DNA from: Paradesulfitobacterium ferrireducens
GTDB lineage: Bacteria; Bacillota; Desulfitobacteriia; Desulfitobacteriales; Desulfitobacteriaceae
Length of the DNA: 64,000 bases
Direction: 5' to 3'
Assembly: GCF_017310645.1 (NCBI RefSeq)
Contig: NZ_JAFLRH010000040.1
Location: 124,001-188,000 of the forward strand
Shown: positions 43,711 through 52,815 of the stretch, piece by piece
Layout: every line of letters starts with the position of its first letter
How positions within the stretch are numbered: position 1 is the stretch's first letter
Program-made: the position numbers and the translations under genes
The notes under the pieces: generated by a model
Databases searched by the model: none
Told to the model about the DNA's origin: nothing
Seen by the model: the letters and a program-made list of their open reading frames with translations, nothing else

Positions 43711-45756
43711 GTGGCTAAGTACAGAGTCGCAGTCGATGTCGGAGGAACGAACACAGACGTCTTCATCTTTGAAGAGCAGACAGGGGACATTCAGGTGACC
43801 AAGGTGCCTTCCATTCCGTCCAATCCGGCCCAGGCTATTGTGAACGGGGTGGAGAAAGCCGGGGTGCCGTTGTCTGAAGTGACCTTATTTTCCCATGGGA
43901 CGACCGTGGGCACGAATGCTTTGATTACCCGCAATCTTCCCCTGACGGGCATGGTCAATACCAAAGGATTTCGCGATGTGATCGAAATCCGGCGCTCGAC
44001 CAAAGAGGATTTGTGGGATGCTTATAAGGATGTGGCGCCCCCACATGTGCGCCGCCGCGACCGTTTGGAAGTGGAAGAGAGAATTGATGCGACGGGTCAG
44101 ATTGTGCAGCCGCTCAATGAGGAGGATGCCCGCCGGGTTGCCCGCCTGTTGCGCAAGAAAGATGTCAAAGCGGTGGCAGTCTGTTTTATTAATTCTTATA
44201 TCAACGGCATCCATGAGCAGCGTATGAAGGAGATTCTGGAAGAAGAACTGCCGGGGGTATTTATCTGTGCCTCCAGCGAGATTCTGCCGGAGATCTTTGA
44301 GCACGAGCGCTTCAGCACAACTGTGGCCAATGCCGTCCTGGGCCCTGTGGTCGGGCAGTATCTCAGAGAACTGACCACCCGCCTGTCTGATATGGGGTAT
44401 GATGGGGAAGTTTTGGTCCTGCACTCCGGCGGCGGGGTTATGACGGCAGAAACCGTGGTGAATTACGCAGCCCGGATTGCCAGCTCGGGCATTGCCGCCG
44501 GGGCTATTGCCAGCGCCCATATTGCCAAGCTGTGCGGGTATGACAATGCCATCGGCCTGGATATGGGTGGGACCAGTACGGATATTTCCCTCATGTACAA
44601 CGGACAGGTGCGGGTGACCAAGGAATGGGATATTGAATACGGGTACCCGATCATGTTTCCCAGCATCGAAGTCCTGACCATCGGAGCCGGAGGCGGCAGC
44701 ATCGCTTGGGTTGATGAAGGAGGCTCGCTGCGCAACGGTCCGCAGAGCGCGGGTGCCGATCCGGGGCCGGCCTGCTACTTAAAAGGGGGTCAAGAACCTA
44801 CCAACACGGACGCTAATCTGGTACTGGGACGCTTGGATACCAAGCTTCTGGCCGGAGATATGACCATTGATAAGGAAGCGGCGGAAAAGGCCATTAAAGA
44901 GAAGATTGCCGATCCTTTTAATTACAGTGTGGTAGAGGCTGCGGATGCGATTGTCAAAGTGGCGAACGCCAATATGTGCGACGCGATTAAACTCATATCC
45001 ATCCGCCGTGGGTATGATCCGCGTGAATTTGCCCTGGTGGCCTTCGGCGGCGGCGGCTCGCTGCATGCAGCCTACCTGGCCCGGGAGATGGAGATTCCCA
45101 CAGTGATCGTACCGCGCTATCCCGGAATCACGTCTGCCATGGGATGTCTTTTGGTGGATGTGCGTCATGACCTCTCGAAGACTTATCTGGTCGATGCCAA
45201 AACCGTGAGCATTGAGGATTTGGAGAAGGTATATGCGGAGTTGGAGCGGGAAGGGAAAGAGCTGCTTGAGGCCGAGGGCACCCCTCCGGAAAATATGCAG
45301 TTTCTCCGCTTTGCCGACATGCGTTATGCCGGGCAGTGGCGTTCCCTGACAGTGCCGGTGGCGCGGCCGATCTCTTCCTTGGAAGAAACGCTGGCAACGT
45401 TCCATAGCGAGCACCAGCGAGAATACGCCTGGTCCAGCCAAGAACAGGATGTACAGATGTATGTGCTGCGGGTGACTGCCGTCGGTCTGGTGCCCAAGCC
45501 GAATCTGCCCCAATATCCTAAAGGCGGGGATGCGGAAGATGCTTTGACCGGTACCCGAGCCGTTTACTTCGAGGAAGCGGGCGGATTTGTCGAGACCAAG
45601 ATTTATGAGCGCGAGAAGCTGCCTGCGGGCGCGGCTTTGAACGGCCCGGCTATTGTGGAGCAGCTGGATTCCACCGTGGTCGTTCCTCCGGGTGTAAAGG
45701 CTGAAGTGGATGAGTATCTGAACATTATAATGCAGATCGGAGAGGGGAGGAGATAA
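43711..45756 (+). CDS. hyuA: hydantoinase/oxoprolinase A subunit
   Basis: 681 residues from GTG 43711, with GAGGAGGGA upstream. Motifs of the acetate/sugar-kinase-like HyuA fold are VAVDVGGTNTDVFIF at the start, FSHGTTVGTNALITRN near residue 65, LDMGGTSTDISLMYN near 285 and IGAGGGSIAWVDEGG near 325. HyuA with HyuB hydrolyses cyclic amides (hydantoins, 5-oxoproline, lactams) with ATP, or in related systems carboxylates ketones. The hyuB ATG follows the hyuA stop by 2 bases, so the subunits are co-translated. Confidence 0.92.
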   Translation: MAKYRVAVDVGGTNTDVFIFEEQTGDIQVTKVPSIPSNPAQAIVNGVEKAGVPLSEVTLFSHGTTVGTNALITRNLPLTGMVNTKGFRDVIEIRRSTKEDLWDAYKDVAPPHVRRRDRLEVEERIDATGQIVQPLNEEDARRVARLLRKKDVKAVAVCFINSYINGIHEQRMKEILEEELPGVFICASSEILPEIFEHERFSTTVANAVLGPVVGQYLRELTTRLSDMGYDGEVLVLHSGGGVMTAETVVNYAARIASSGIAAGAIASAHIAKLCGYDNAIGLDMGGTSTDISLMYNGQVRVTKEWDIEYGYPIMFPSIEVLTIGAGGGSIAWVDEGGSLRNGPQSAGADPGPACYLKGGQEPTNTDANLVLGRLDTKLLAGDMTIDKEAAEKAIKEKIADPFNYSVVEAADAIVKVANANMCDAIKLISIRRGYDPREFALVAFGGGGSLHAAYLAREMEIPTVIVPRYPGITSAMGCLLVDVRHDLSKTYLVDAKTVSIEDLEKVYAELEREGKELLEAEGTPPENMQFLRFADMRYAGQWRSLTVPVARPISSLEETLATFHSEHQREYAWSSQEQDVQMYVLRVTAVGLVPKPNLPQYPKGGDAEDALTGTRAVYFEEAGGFVETKIYEREKLPAGAALNGPAIVEQLDSTVVVPPGVKAEVDEYLNIIMQIGEGRR

Positions 45757-45758
45757 GC

Positions 45759-47771
45759 ATGAGCGAGATAAACCGCGTAGATTCCGCAAACGAATTGGAT
45801 CAGAAAAATCGCATTGACCAAGTAAACCACCTAGACCCGGTAACCTTTGAAGTGTTAAAGAATGCCTTTATTAACCTGGTTGACCAGATGTCCGAACAGA
45901 TCCTGAGAACCTGCTATTCCTTCGTGATTTATGCCCGTGATTTTAGCTCCGGGATGTGTGATGTCAACGGGGATACGGTGATGCAGGGCAGCCAGGATGT
46001 GGCCGTGCACGTGGGCACGCTGCACCTGACGGCCAAAGCCGTGATCGAATCCTTTAAAGGGGATATTCATCCCGGGGATGTCTTTATTATGAATGATCCC
46101 TATGTGGGGGGGACCCACTTTAATGACACCCGCATCATCCGGCCCGTGTTTTACCAAGGCGAACTGGTTTCCTTTATGCTGTCCAACGGCCACTGGGCGG
46201 ATGTGGGCGGTTCGGTGCCGGGCTCCTTTGACATCACAGCCACAGAACATTATGGGGAAGGAATGCGCATCCCGCCGACCCGGGTCTGGTCTCAGGGCCG
46301 TTATTTGGGCGATGTGGCCAATCTCTTGGTGGCTAATATGCGGGTCGCGGAAGACCGGTTGGGGGACCTGCGGGCCCAGGCGGAAGCGACCAAGGTCGGG
46401 GAGCAAATTTTAATTAACTTAATGGATAAATACGGGAAAGAGACGGTGCTGCTGGCTTTTCAAGAATGCCAGGATTACGTAGAGAGAGTTGCCCGGGCTA
46501 AGATCAGCGCTCTGCCGGACGGCACCTGGGAAACGGTGGACTATATCGACATGGACCCGGAGCAGGAAGAAGGCTTGGTACCGATCCGGGTCAAGATGAC
46601 GATCAAAGGGGATACCGTAGACTATGATTTTTCCGGGAGCAATCCGGTAATCGGCTGCTTCCTGAACTCCGCTTACAGCGCTTCTTTTTCCGCGGTGATT
46701 TCCGGGACAAAGACCTTTTTCCCGGAAATCCCGTTAAACTCCGGTTTTTACCGGGCGGTGACAGCCTATCTTCCGGAGGGAACCGTCGTCAATGCCCCCT
46801 GGCCGACGGCGGTTACCGGGTACTGTTCCGGGAGTTATGAGAAAATCATGAATGCGATTTTCAGTCTCTGGTCTCAGATTATGCCGGAGCGGGCCATCGC
46901 TTGTTCTTTCAACCTGGAGTATTTGCTGATCGGTGGTTGGGATCTCAGATCCCAGCAAAGAAGCTATTTCATGTGGTATGACTGGATGGCGGGCGGCCAC
47001 GGGGGCAGAAGCTTTAAAGACGGCTCCAATGCGACTGCGCCCCTTTTTGGGCTGGGCTTGAGTGTGCAGCCGTGCGAAGGACAGGAGCGCCTGTCTCCGG
47101 TCTTAACGGATGTGCACGCCATTGTGCGGGATTCGGGCGGCCCGGGCAAGTACCGCGGGGGCTGCGGAGTGGAAAAGGGCGGCACTCTCTTAAGCCTTGA
47201 GCGGGCCGTGATGTCCTACTGCTGTGACCGCGCCCGCTCCATTACCTGGGGGATCAACGGCGGGCTGCCGTCCAATCCGCATGGGGTACGGCTCAATCCC
47301 AACAAGGAGAATGAACGCTTCTTGGGCACCATCTTCTCTAATGTACCGGTGAAACAAGGGTTTTCCTTTACCCGGCCGTCTGCCGGCGGGGGTGGACTGG
47401 GAGATCCGCTGGAGCGTGATCCCGAGCTCGTGCTGGAAGATGTGATTGATGATTACGTGTCTGTAGCCAGAGCGGCTAAGGATTACGGAGTGGTAATCAA
47501 GACCATCGACGAGGAACTGAGCGAATATGAGATCGACTGGGAAGGGACGGCAAAGGAACGGGCCTATATCCGGCAAAACCGCAAGGCTTGGATTGAGGAA
47601 GACCCGTACGCGGTGAGAGAAAGGTTTGTCAAGGGAGAAATCGAACTCCTGGATGTGATTCGCAAGTACGGGGTGATTCTTGACTGGCAGACGTACGAAG
47701 TCCTGCCGGAAACAACGAAGGAGTACCGGAAAATGCTCCAGACCCGCACCGTAACTCACTGGAAAGATTAA
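45759..47771 (+). CDS. hyuB: hydantoinase/oxoprolinase B subunit
   Basis: 670 residues, slightly long because of a charged 28-residue N-terminal extension before LDPVTFEVLKNAFINLVDQM. HyuB landmarks: GDVFIMNDPYVGGTHFNDTR, SNGHWADVGGSVPGSFD, DSGGPGKYRGGCGVEKGG and RPSAGGGGLGDPLERDPE. It is the metal-containing catalytic partner of HyuA. A perfect 12-bp hairpin (47796-47825) follows, ahead of the permease gene. Confidence 0.92.
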   Translation: MSEINRVDSANELDQKNRIDQVNHLDPVTFEVLKNAFINLVDQMSEQILRTCYSFVIYARDFSSGMCDVNGDTVMQGSQDVAVHVGTLHLTAKAVIESFKGDIHPGDVFIMNDPYVGGTHFNDTRIIRPVFYQGELVSFMLSNGHWADVGGSVPGSFDITATEHYGEGMRIPPTRVWSQGRYLGDVANLLVANMRVAEDRLGDLRAQAEATKVGEQILINLMDKYGKETVLLAFQECQDYVERVARAKISALPDGTWETVDYIDMDPEQEEGLVPIRVKMTIKGDTVDYDFSGSNPVIGCFLNSAYSASFSAVISGTKTFFPEIPLNSGFYRAVTAYLPEGTVVNAPWPTAVTGYCSGSYEKIMNAIFSLWSQIMPERAIACSFNLEYLLIGGWDLRSQQRSYFMWYDWMAGGHGGRSFKDGSNATAPLFGLGLSVQPCEGQERLSPVLTDVHAIVRDSGGPGKYRGGCGVEKGGTLLSLERAVMSYCCDRARSITWGINGGLPSNPHGVRLNPNKENERFLGTIFSNVPVKQGFSFTRPSAGGGGLGDPLERDPELVLEDVIDDYVSVARAAKDYGVVIKTIDEELSEYEIDWEGTAKERAYIRQNRKAWIEEDPYAVRERFVKGEIELLDVIRKYGVILDWQTYEVLPETTKEYRKMLQTRTVTHWKD

Positions 47772-47795
47772 AGCAGTATCCGGTCATTTGATCCC

Positions 47796-47825
47796 GACCC
47801 TGGGAGTAGAGGAACTCCCAGGGTC
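47796..47825 (+). promoter_or_regulatory. 12-bp perfect hairpin downstream of hyuB
   Basis: GACCCTGGGAGT (47796-47807) pairs with ACTCCCAGGGTC (47814-47825) around a 6-nt loop. GC-rich and strong, but with no U-run after it. It may be a weak terminator or a 3'-end stabiliser dividing hyuAB from the permease gene. Confidence 0.5.
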
Positions 47826-48034
47826 AGGCCAGCCCATGAATTCAGAAATTTTGAAATATTAAGTGGAGTTCAAATGTTATCATTGATCGCTTGAAAGGGG
47901 CTGCTGAGAGGAGGTGAGTGCTAAAGTCTAAGGAGATTTTGCACGACGACCGTTTTCAAAAAGGAAAGATAAGGGTAGATAAAGAGTAGGGGTAGAGTTA
48001 AAACGAATGCGTCCAAATCAAGAGTGGGGAGGTA

Positions 48035-49582
48035 ATGAATATGGCGGGAGGAAAAGTTCAGGCAGACTCCAAGCAAGAAATGAAAGAGGATTATGCCCTG
48101 CGCAAGGTGCCCCAGCATTGGCGCTGGCCCTGGTATTCGATCATGAATGTAGCTTTGGGTGTAGCGACAGCCATGGTTTTCATGCAGATGGGGAGCCTGA
48201 TGGCGATTTCATACGGCAGTGTCAATGCGATGCTGGCGGAGATTTACGCCACCGTTGTCGGGGGGATTTTGGGCATGGCCATTGCTTATTCCGCAGCCAA
48301 GCACGGTTTGAATGTTAATCTGATGGCGCGCGGGGCCGGCCTTGGTTTTACCGGTTCATCCATCACTTCATTTATTTATGCGATTAACTTTATTATGTAT
48401 GCTGCGATTGAGGGCAGTATTATGGCTTATGCCATCAATGCCTATATTCCGGCGATTCCAGTATGGTTGTTAATGATAGTGGTCGGTCTAGCAATTATTC
48501 CTCTTAACTGGTATGGGGTGGCCCAGCTCGATAAGTTCCAAAAGTTTTCCGTACCTATTTATGTAATTCTTCTGGTTGCCGGGATCATCGCGGCGGCGCG
48601 CATGAACCTGCCGCACTCTTCAGATTGGCTCACTTTCCTGCCGCCTGGGGGTTCGGTCGGCGGTGTCGGCTTATTGACATCCATCGGGGTCATGAATGGT
48701 TTAGTCGGAATTATGGCCCTATTGGTTTCGGACTATGCCCGGTTTATTAAACCGAACGAACGCAAAATCGGAGTGATTGCGGTCGGGTTTGTGCCCCAGT
48801 TCGTGGCCTTCTTCTTAAGCGGTTTAATCGGAGTCTGGTTCGGCGTCCGATTTGGGGAAGCTAATCCTGGGAAATATTTCGTGACGGCTATGGGCGTATG
48901 GGGTGCAATCTATACCATTTTAACCCAGTTGAGAATTAACGTGACCAATCTCTACAGCGGCTCGCTCTCCCTTGCCAACTTCTTTGCCCGGGTGCTCCAC
49001 TTCGCACCGGGCCGGGTGTTCTGGGTGGTTGTGACGGCAGTGGCAGCAGTCATCTCCATGCTGGCGGGTGCGCTTGATCATCTGGGTCCGATGCTTACCT
49101 TCCAGGGAGTCTTCTTGTTCGCCTGGGTGGCTCTGCTTGCGGCTGATCTGCTGGTGGTAAAAGGGCTGCTAAAACTGGGGCCGATTCACATTGAACACCG
49201 GCGCGGCCATTTGCGTGATTGGAATCCGGTGGGCGTCGTTTCCCTGGTGGTTTCCAGTGGCATTGGCTCTTTAATGGCCTTTGGCCTGTTCGGCGGTTTC
49301 TGGGCTTCCATCTCAGCCTTTGCTGCGGCGGTCATTGCCTTTGTCTTGCATATTATTATGGCAGTGGCTACTCAAGGAAAATACTATGAAGCCAGCAAGT
49401 GCAAAGAGAACTTTCATGCGGAGGTCGTCGAGGTCAATCATTTCGGTGAGCACTTGGTCAAGTGCCATAAGTGCGGGCAGGCCTTTATTGCGGAGGATAT
49501 GTTAACTTGTTGCGTGCATAAAGAGCCTTACTGTTCCCAGTGCTGTGCCGAAGCCGCCTGTGCAGCCGCCTGCCAGGCCTAA
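48035..49582 (+). CDS. NCS1/cytosine-permease-like transporter with cysteine-rich C-terminal tail
   Basis: 515 residues. About 12 hydrophobic helices follow the N-terminal PQHWRWPWYSIMNVALGVAT, as in nucleobase:cation symporters of the CodB/PurP type; ARGAGLGFTGSSITSFIYAI is the helix 3 region. Unusually, the last 60 residues are soluble and cysteine-rich: VKCHKCGQAFIAEDMLTCC, then HKEPYCSQCCAEAACAAAC, resembling a zinc ribbon or metal site. The operon suggests import of a hydantoin-, lactam- or pyrimidine-like compound for HyuAB and Pxp. GGGGAGGT precedes the ATG. Confidence 0.85.
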   Translation: MNMAGGKVQADSKQEMKEDYALRKVPQHWRWPWYSIMNVALGVATAMVFMQMGSLMAISYGSVNAMLAEIYATVVGGILGMAIAYSAAKHGLNVNLMARGAGLGFTGSSITSFIYAINFIMYAAIEGSIMAYAINAYIPAIPVWLLMIVVGLAIIPLNWYGVAQLDKFQKFSVPIYVILLVAGIIAAARMNLPHSSDWLTFLPPGGSVGGVGLLTSIGVMNGLVGIMALLVSDYARFIKPNERKIGVIAVGFVPQFVAFFLSGLIGVWFGVRFGEANPGKYFVTAMGVWGAIYTILTQLRINVTNLYSGSLSLANFFARVLHFAPGRVFWVVVTAVAAVISMLAGALDHLGPMLTFQGVFLFAWVALLAADLLVVKGLLKLGPIHIEHRRGHLRDWNPVGVVSLVVSSGIGSLMAFGLFGGFWASISAFAAAVIAFVLHIIMAVATQGKYYEASKCKENFHAEVVEVNHFGEHLVKCHKCGQAFIAEDMLTCCVHKEPYCSQCCAEAACAAACQA

Positions 49583-49587
49583 GAAAT

Positions 49588-49662
49588 AAAGGCCGTCCCT
49601 GATTCATTGTTTGATAATAGTTAGTTAGATAGGTCTTACAATGTTGAAAGGACGGTCCTTTT
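49588..49662 (+). terminator. possible terminator with long loop after the permease gene
   Basis: AAAGGCCGTCC (49588-49598) and GGACGGTCCTTTT (49650-49662) pair except for one bulged T, and are followed by TACACTTTTT. The 51-nt loop is longer than usual. Confidence 0.45.
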
Positions 49663-49687
49663 ACACTTTTTCGAAGGGGGAGAGAAG

Positions 49688-50674
49688 ATGCAGCCCAAAG
49701 ATTATCACGTCATCTTGGACAGTCTGGCGGAAGCCGGTTCACGGCCGCAAGTGCTCTTTCGGCAAGCCGGGGATGGTTTTCTGCAGGTAGAGTATGGGGA
49801 GAACCCTAGGTTTAATCTGGTGGATTCCTTTCGCGTCTTAACGGTTAACGGAGCGGTCAAGGGTAAAAGAATTCCCGGGTTGTTCGAAACCGTTCCCGGG
49901 ATAAGGACCAATCTCTATCACTTTGACCCTGAGGTTCTCTCAGTGCGGAAATTGATTGGGGAGATCAAGGAAGTGGAAGAATCTATTTCCGAAGTGATGG
50001 AGATTGAATTTGAATCCAGGTTAATTACCTTGCCCATTGCTTTTGAAGACAGCGAAACCAAAAAATGCGTTCAGAAGTATGTTAAAGAAGTACGGCCGGA
50101 TGCCCCCAATGTGATCAATGGTTATAACATTGAATACATGGCTCTTTGCAACGGGGTATCTGTGGCTGAAATCAAAAATATGGTCTGCAGTACCGAATGG
50201 TATAACAGCGGCAATGGCTTCTGGCCCGGCGGAGGATTCTTTTGGCCATTGGATCCGAGGCGTGCCATCGTAGTGCCTAAATATAACCCGCCCCGGACCT
50301 GGACGCCGGAAGGGACGGTTGGGATCGGGGGGCCATGTCTGTACGTTTATCCCACTCCAACGGGCGGAGGTTACCAGGTGTTTGGGCGCACCATTCCCAT
50401 CTTTCAGTTCAGTCAAAAACATCCCTTGTTCAAGGATAACCCGACTTTTTTCCGGGCGGGTGACAGGATTAGATTTTTCGAGGTTCCGGAGGAAGAAATC
50501 TTGAGAATCTACCAGCATGTGCATGTGGAAACAGACTATGAGTATGACATTAAGAGCGGGACGTTCGTGGTTAAGGACTGGCTCGATTTTTACAACTCGG
50601 GCTCCGTGCAGCAAGAGGTGGGGGAACTCCTAGCCAAGCAAGAGGCCGGAACCAGAATTGCGCCCAAGGTTTGA
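49688..50674 (+). CDS. pxpB: 5-oxoprolinase subunit PxpB (KipI/allophanate hydrolase subunit 1 family), extended
   Basis: 328 residues, against about 240 for typical PxpB. The family core is in the second half: IEYMALCNGVSVAEIKNMVC, GIGGPCLYVYPTPTGGGYQV and GRTIPIFQFSQKHPLFKDNP, followed by FFRAGDRIRFFEVPEEE. The first 100 residues are less conserved. PxpA, PxpB and PxpC together turn 5-oxoproline into glutamate with ATP. GAAGGGGGAGAG lies upstream. The next gene encodes PxpC after 19 bases. Confidence 0.85.
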   Translation: MQPKDYHVILDSLAEAGSRPQVLFRQAGDGFLQVEYGENPRFNLVDSFRVLTVNGAVKGKRIPGLFETVPGIRTNLYHFDPEVLSVRKLIGEIKEVEESISEVMEIEFESRLITLPIAFEDSETKKCVQKYVKEVRPDAPNVINGYNIEYMALCNGVSVAEIKNMVCSTEWYNSGNGFWPGGGFFWPLDPRRAIVVPKYNPPRTWTPEGTVGIGGPCLYVYPTPTGGGYQVFGRTIPIFQFSQKHPLFKDNPTFFRAGDRIRFFEVPEEEILRIYQHVHVETDYEYDIKSGTFVVKDWLDFYNSGSVQQEVGELLAKQEAGTRIAPKV

Positions 50675-50693
50675 GAAAAGGGGGGATATAGAT

Positions 50694-51677
50694 ATGCTAA
50701 GCGTGTTAAACGGAGGAATTGAAACAGTGGTTGAGGATTGGCCCGGCCGGATTGGATATTTGGATAACGGGATGTCAGCCTCCGGTGCCTTTGACAATGT
50801 GGCGCTCGGATTGGCCAATTTATTAGTAGGCAACTCCCCCGGAGAGGCTGGTTTGGAGATTACCGGGGGATACTTTGAAGCAGAGTTTGGAATGGATACC
50901 GTGATCAGTGTGACCGGGACGGACATGAAACCGACGCTCAATAATCAGGCGCTGCCTTTGTGGGAATCAGTCAAGGTAACAAAAGGGGACATCATCAAGT
51001 TCTCCCATTTTGGGGAGTTCGGCTTTAGAGCCTATCTGGGGGTCGGCGGTGGGGTTGACGTTCCGCTTTACCTGGGGAGCAAGTCTACCTGCCTGTTCGG
51101 CAGTTACGGCGGGTACAACGGCCGCAAGCTCCAGGCGGGGGATGTCATTCGCTTTGGACCTGTCACCCAAAAGCTTGAGGCATTGGCGGGAAGAAGGGTC
51201 AAAGAGAGTGCCCGGCCCCGGTACGTGAGGGAATGGACGTTAAGAGCGATCCCCGGACCCAATGCCTCTCCGGATTACTTGACGGAAGAGGGGATGGATT
51301 TTCTCTTTAGTACTCCCTTTAAGATCCAGCATAGTTCCAACCGGTCGGCTTACCGCCTGCAGGAAGCTCAGGGGCTTTCTTTTGCCAGGCCGGATGGAGG
51401 AGTTGCGGGAAGCCACCCCTCGAATGTCTTAGACCACGCTTATGCCATTCGGGGTACGCTCAATATTTGCGGTAATACTCCCATTCTGCTGGTGGCCGAT
51501 GGCCCGACCTTAGGGGGATATATGTGCGCCCTTAGTGTGATTAACGCGGATTTATGGAAAATCGGTCAAGGTACTATCGGCAGGGATTTTATAAAGTTTG
51601 AGTATTGCACCCAGGAGGAAGCGATTCAGGCACGGAGTGAGCAAAGAGCGTGGCTGAGCGAGAGTTCCTTAACTTAA
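50694..51677 (+). CDS. pxpC: 5-oxoprolinase subunit PxpC (biotin-dependent carboxyltransferase-like, AHS2)
   Basis: 327 residues from ATG 50694 (AGGGGGG upstream). The AHS2 family start VEDWPGRIGYLDNGMSASGA is followed by NLLVGNSPGEAGLEIT, RAYLGVGGGVDVPLYLGSKS and late SNRSAYRLQEA. It forms the catalytic complex with PxpB. The order pxpB-pxpC-pxpA and the tight spacing make a functional 5-oxoprolinase unit likely. Confidence 0.92.
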   Translation: MLSVLNGGIETVVEDWPGRIGYLDNGMSASGAFDNVALGLANLLVGNSPGEAGLEITGGYFEAEFGMDTVISVTGTDMKPTLNNQALPLWESVKVTKGDIIKFSHFGEFGFRAYLGVGGGVDVPLYLGSKSTCLFGSYGGYNGRKLQAGDVIRFGPVTQKLEALAGRRVKESARPRYVREWTLRAIPGPNASPDYLTEEGMDFLFSTPFKIQHSSNRSAYRLQEAQGLSFARPDGGVAGSHPSNVLDHAYAIRGTLNICGNTPILLVADGPTLGGYMCALSVINADLWKIGQGTIGRDFIKFEYCTQEEAIQARSEQRAWLSESSLT

Positions 51678-51705
51678 CGTAGCTTAGAGGAAAGGGGTAT
51701 GTGGT

Positions 51706-52446
51706 ATGGATTTGAACGTGGATATGGGTGAAAGTTTCGGCAGGTACCAATTGGGGAATGACGAACAGGTGATGCCGTTTATTACCTCAGCCAACATCGC
51801 CTGCGGGTTTCACGCAGGAGATGCCCTGGTGATGTATCACACCGTTCAACTTGCAAGACAGCACGGGGTCGCAGTGGGTGCTCATACCGGGCTGCGGGAT
51901 TTGCAGGGGTTTGGACGCAGGAGGATGGAAGTCACGCCGGAAGAGTTAAGCGCGGATACTCTGTATCAGCTGGGAGCATTACAGGGAATTGCGGGCAGCG
52001 CCGGACTGAGGCTGCATCATATCAAGCCCCATGGCATCCTTTACCGTATGGTGTCAGATGAAGAAAAGTATGCCCAAGCTTATCTTGGGGCGGTGAAGCA
52101 ATTTGACCCGGAATTACTTATTTATGTGCCCCGGGGAACTTTAGCCTGGGATATGGGCAAGAACATGGGATTTAGGATGGCTGCCGAGATTCTGGTTGAT
52201 CTTAGCTATGATGATGAAGGCAATTGGCTGTTGGAGCGAAACAAACAGGCAAGGTCGCCGGAGGAAGTTGCCGAAAGGGCCCTCATGGTGGCACAGGAAC
52301 AATTAATCCCGACGGTCAGTGGGAAGAAGATTCCGGCCGCAGCCGATACGATTTGCTGTCATGGGGATTCCCCCAATGCGGCCGAAGTCGTGGCCAAGAT
52401 TAAAGCAGTATATGAAGATAAAGGGATTTTATTGAAAGCCATTTAG
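51706..52446 (+). CDS. pxpA: 5-oxoprolinase subunit PxpA (LamB/YcsF family)
   Basis: 246 residues beginning MDLNVDMGESFGRYQLGNDE and SANIACGFHAGD, the YcsF hallmark. IKPHGILYRMV carries the conserved His near residue 107, and CCHGDSPNA lies close to the end. PxpA works with PxpBC in ATP-dependent opening of 5-oxoproline. Its presence next to a HyuAB pair means that two unrelated lactam-opening systems share one operon. Confidence 0.93.
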   Translation: MDLNVDMGESFGRYQLGNDEQVMPFITSANIACGFHAGDALVMYHTVQLARQHGVAVGAHTGLRDLQGFGRRRMEVTPEELSADTLYQLGALQGIAGSAGLRLHHIKPHGILYRMVSDEEKYAQAYLGAVKQFDPELLIYVPRGTLAWDMGKNMGFRMAAEILVDLSYDDEGNWLLERNKQARSPEEVAERALMVAQEQLIPTVSGKKIPAAADTICCHGDSPNAAEVVAKIKAVYEDKGILLKAI

Positions 52447-52494
52447 TACACTTCAGGGTAGACAAATGGAATAGATTGCAGGGAGGAAGATAAC

Positions 52495-52716
52495 ATGGAA
52501 AAGACTGTCCAGGCACATATGCCGGGTCTGGTTGCTAGAGTCGTGGTGAATGAAGGGGAAAGCGTGCACAAAGGGCAGGAAGTGGCGGTGATCAACTGCA
52601 TGAAAACGGAACTGTCTGTTACCGCTGAATGGGCGGGGGTAGTTAAGAAGATATTAGTCAAAGAATGGGACGAGATGGAAGTGGGGAGTCCCATGGTGGT
52701 GATGGAAGTAAATTGA
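52495..52716 (+). CDS. biotin/lipoyl attachment domain protein (BCCP-like)
   Basis: 73 residues forming a single biotinyl domain. The modified lysine lies in VINCMKTELSV, close to the classical AMKM motif, followed by GVVKKILVKEWDEMEVGSPM. GGGAGGA lies upstream. No biotin carboxylase gene is in the window. Small biotinyl proteins are often seen near pxp and AHS genes, whose relatives (urea carboxylase, allophanate hydrolase) use biotin. The real partner is uncertain. Confidence 0.85.
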   Translation: MEKTVQAHMPGLVARVVVNEGESVHKGQEVAVINCMKTELSVTAEWAGVVKKILVKEWDEMEVGSPMVVMEVN

Positions 52717-52721
52717 TCCCC

Positions 52722-52751
52722 TTGCTTCAGCCGCTTTTCCTGGGGTATAAT
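52722..52751 (+). promoter_or_regulatory. sigma-A promoter for yqeG
   Basis: TTGCTT (52722-52727) and TATAAT (52746-52751) are 18 bases apart, 65 bases before the yqeG start and just after the biotinyl gene. It marks the switch from catabolic to housekeeping genes. Confidence 0.55.
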
Positions 52752-52815
52752 AGATTCAACCCTTACCTCGGACTGTACTTGAGAGTAAGGTACGGACACG
52801 GTTGGAGGATACCCT

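Noticed and set aside
44779..45789. 336-codon open frame on the minus strand inside hyuA
   Set aside because: It lies wholly antisense to a clearly conserved hyuA, shows no domain, and reflects the codon bias of the GC-rich plus-strand gene.
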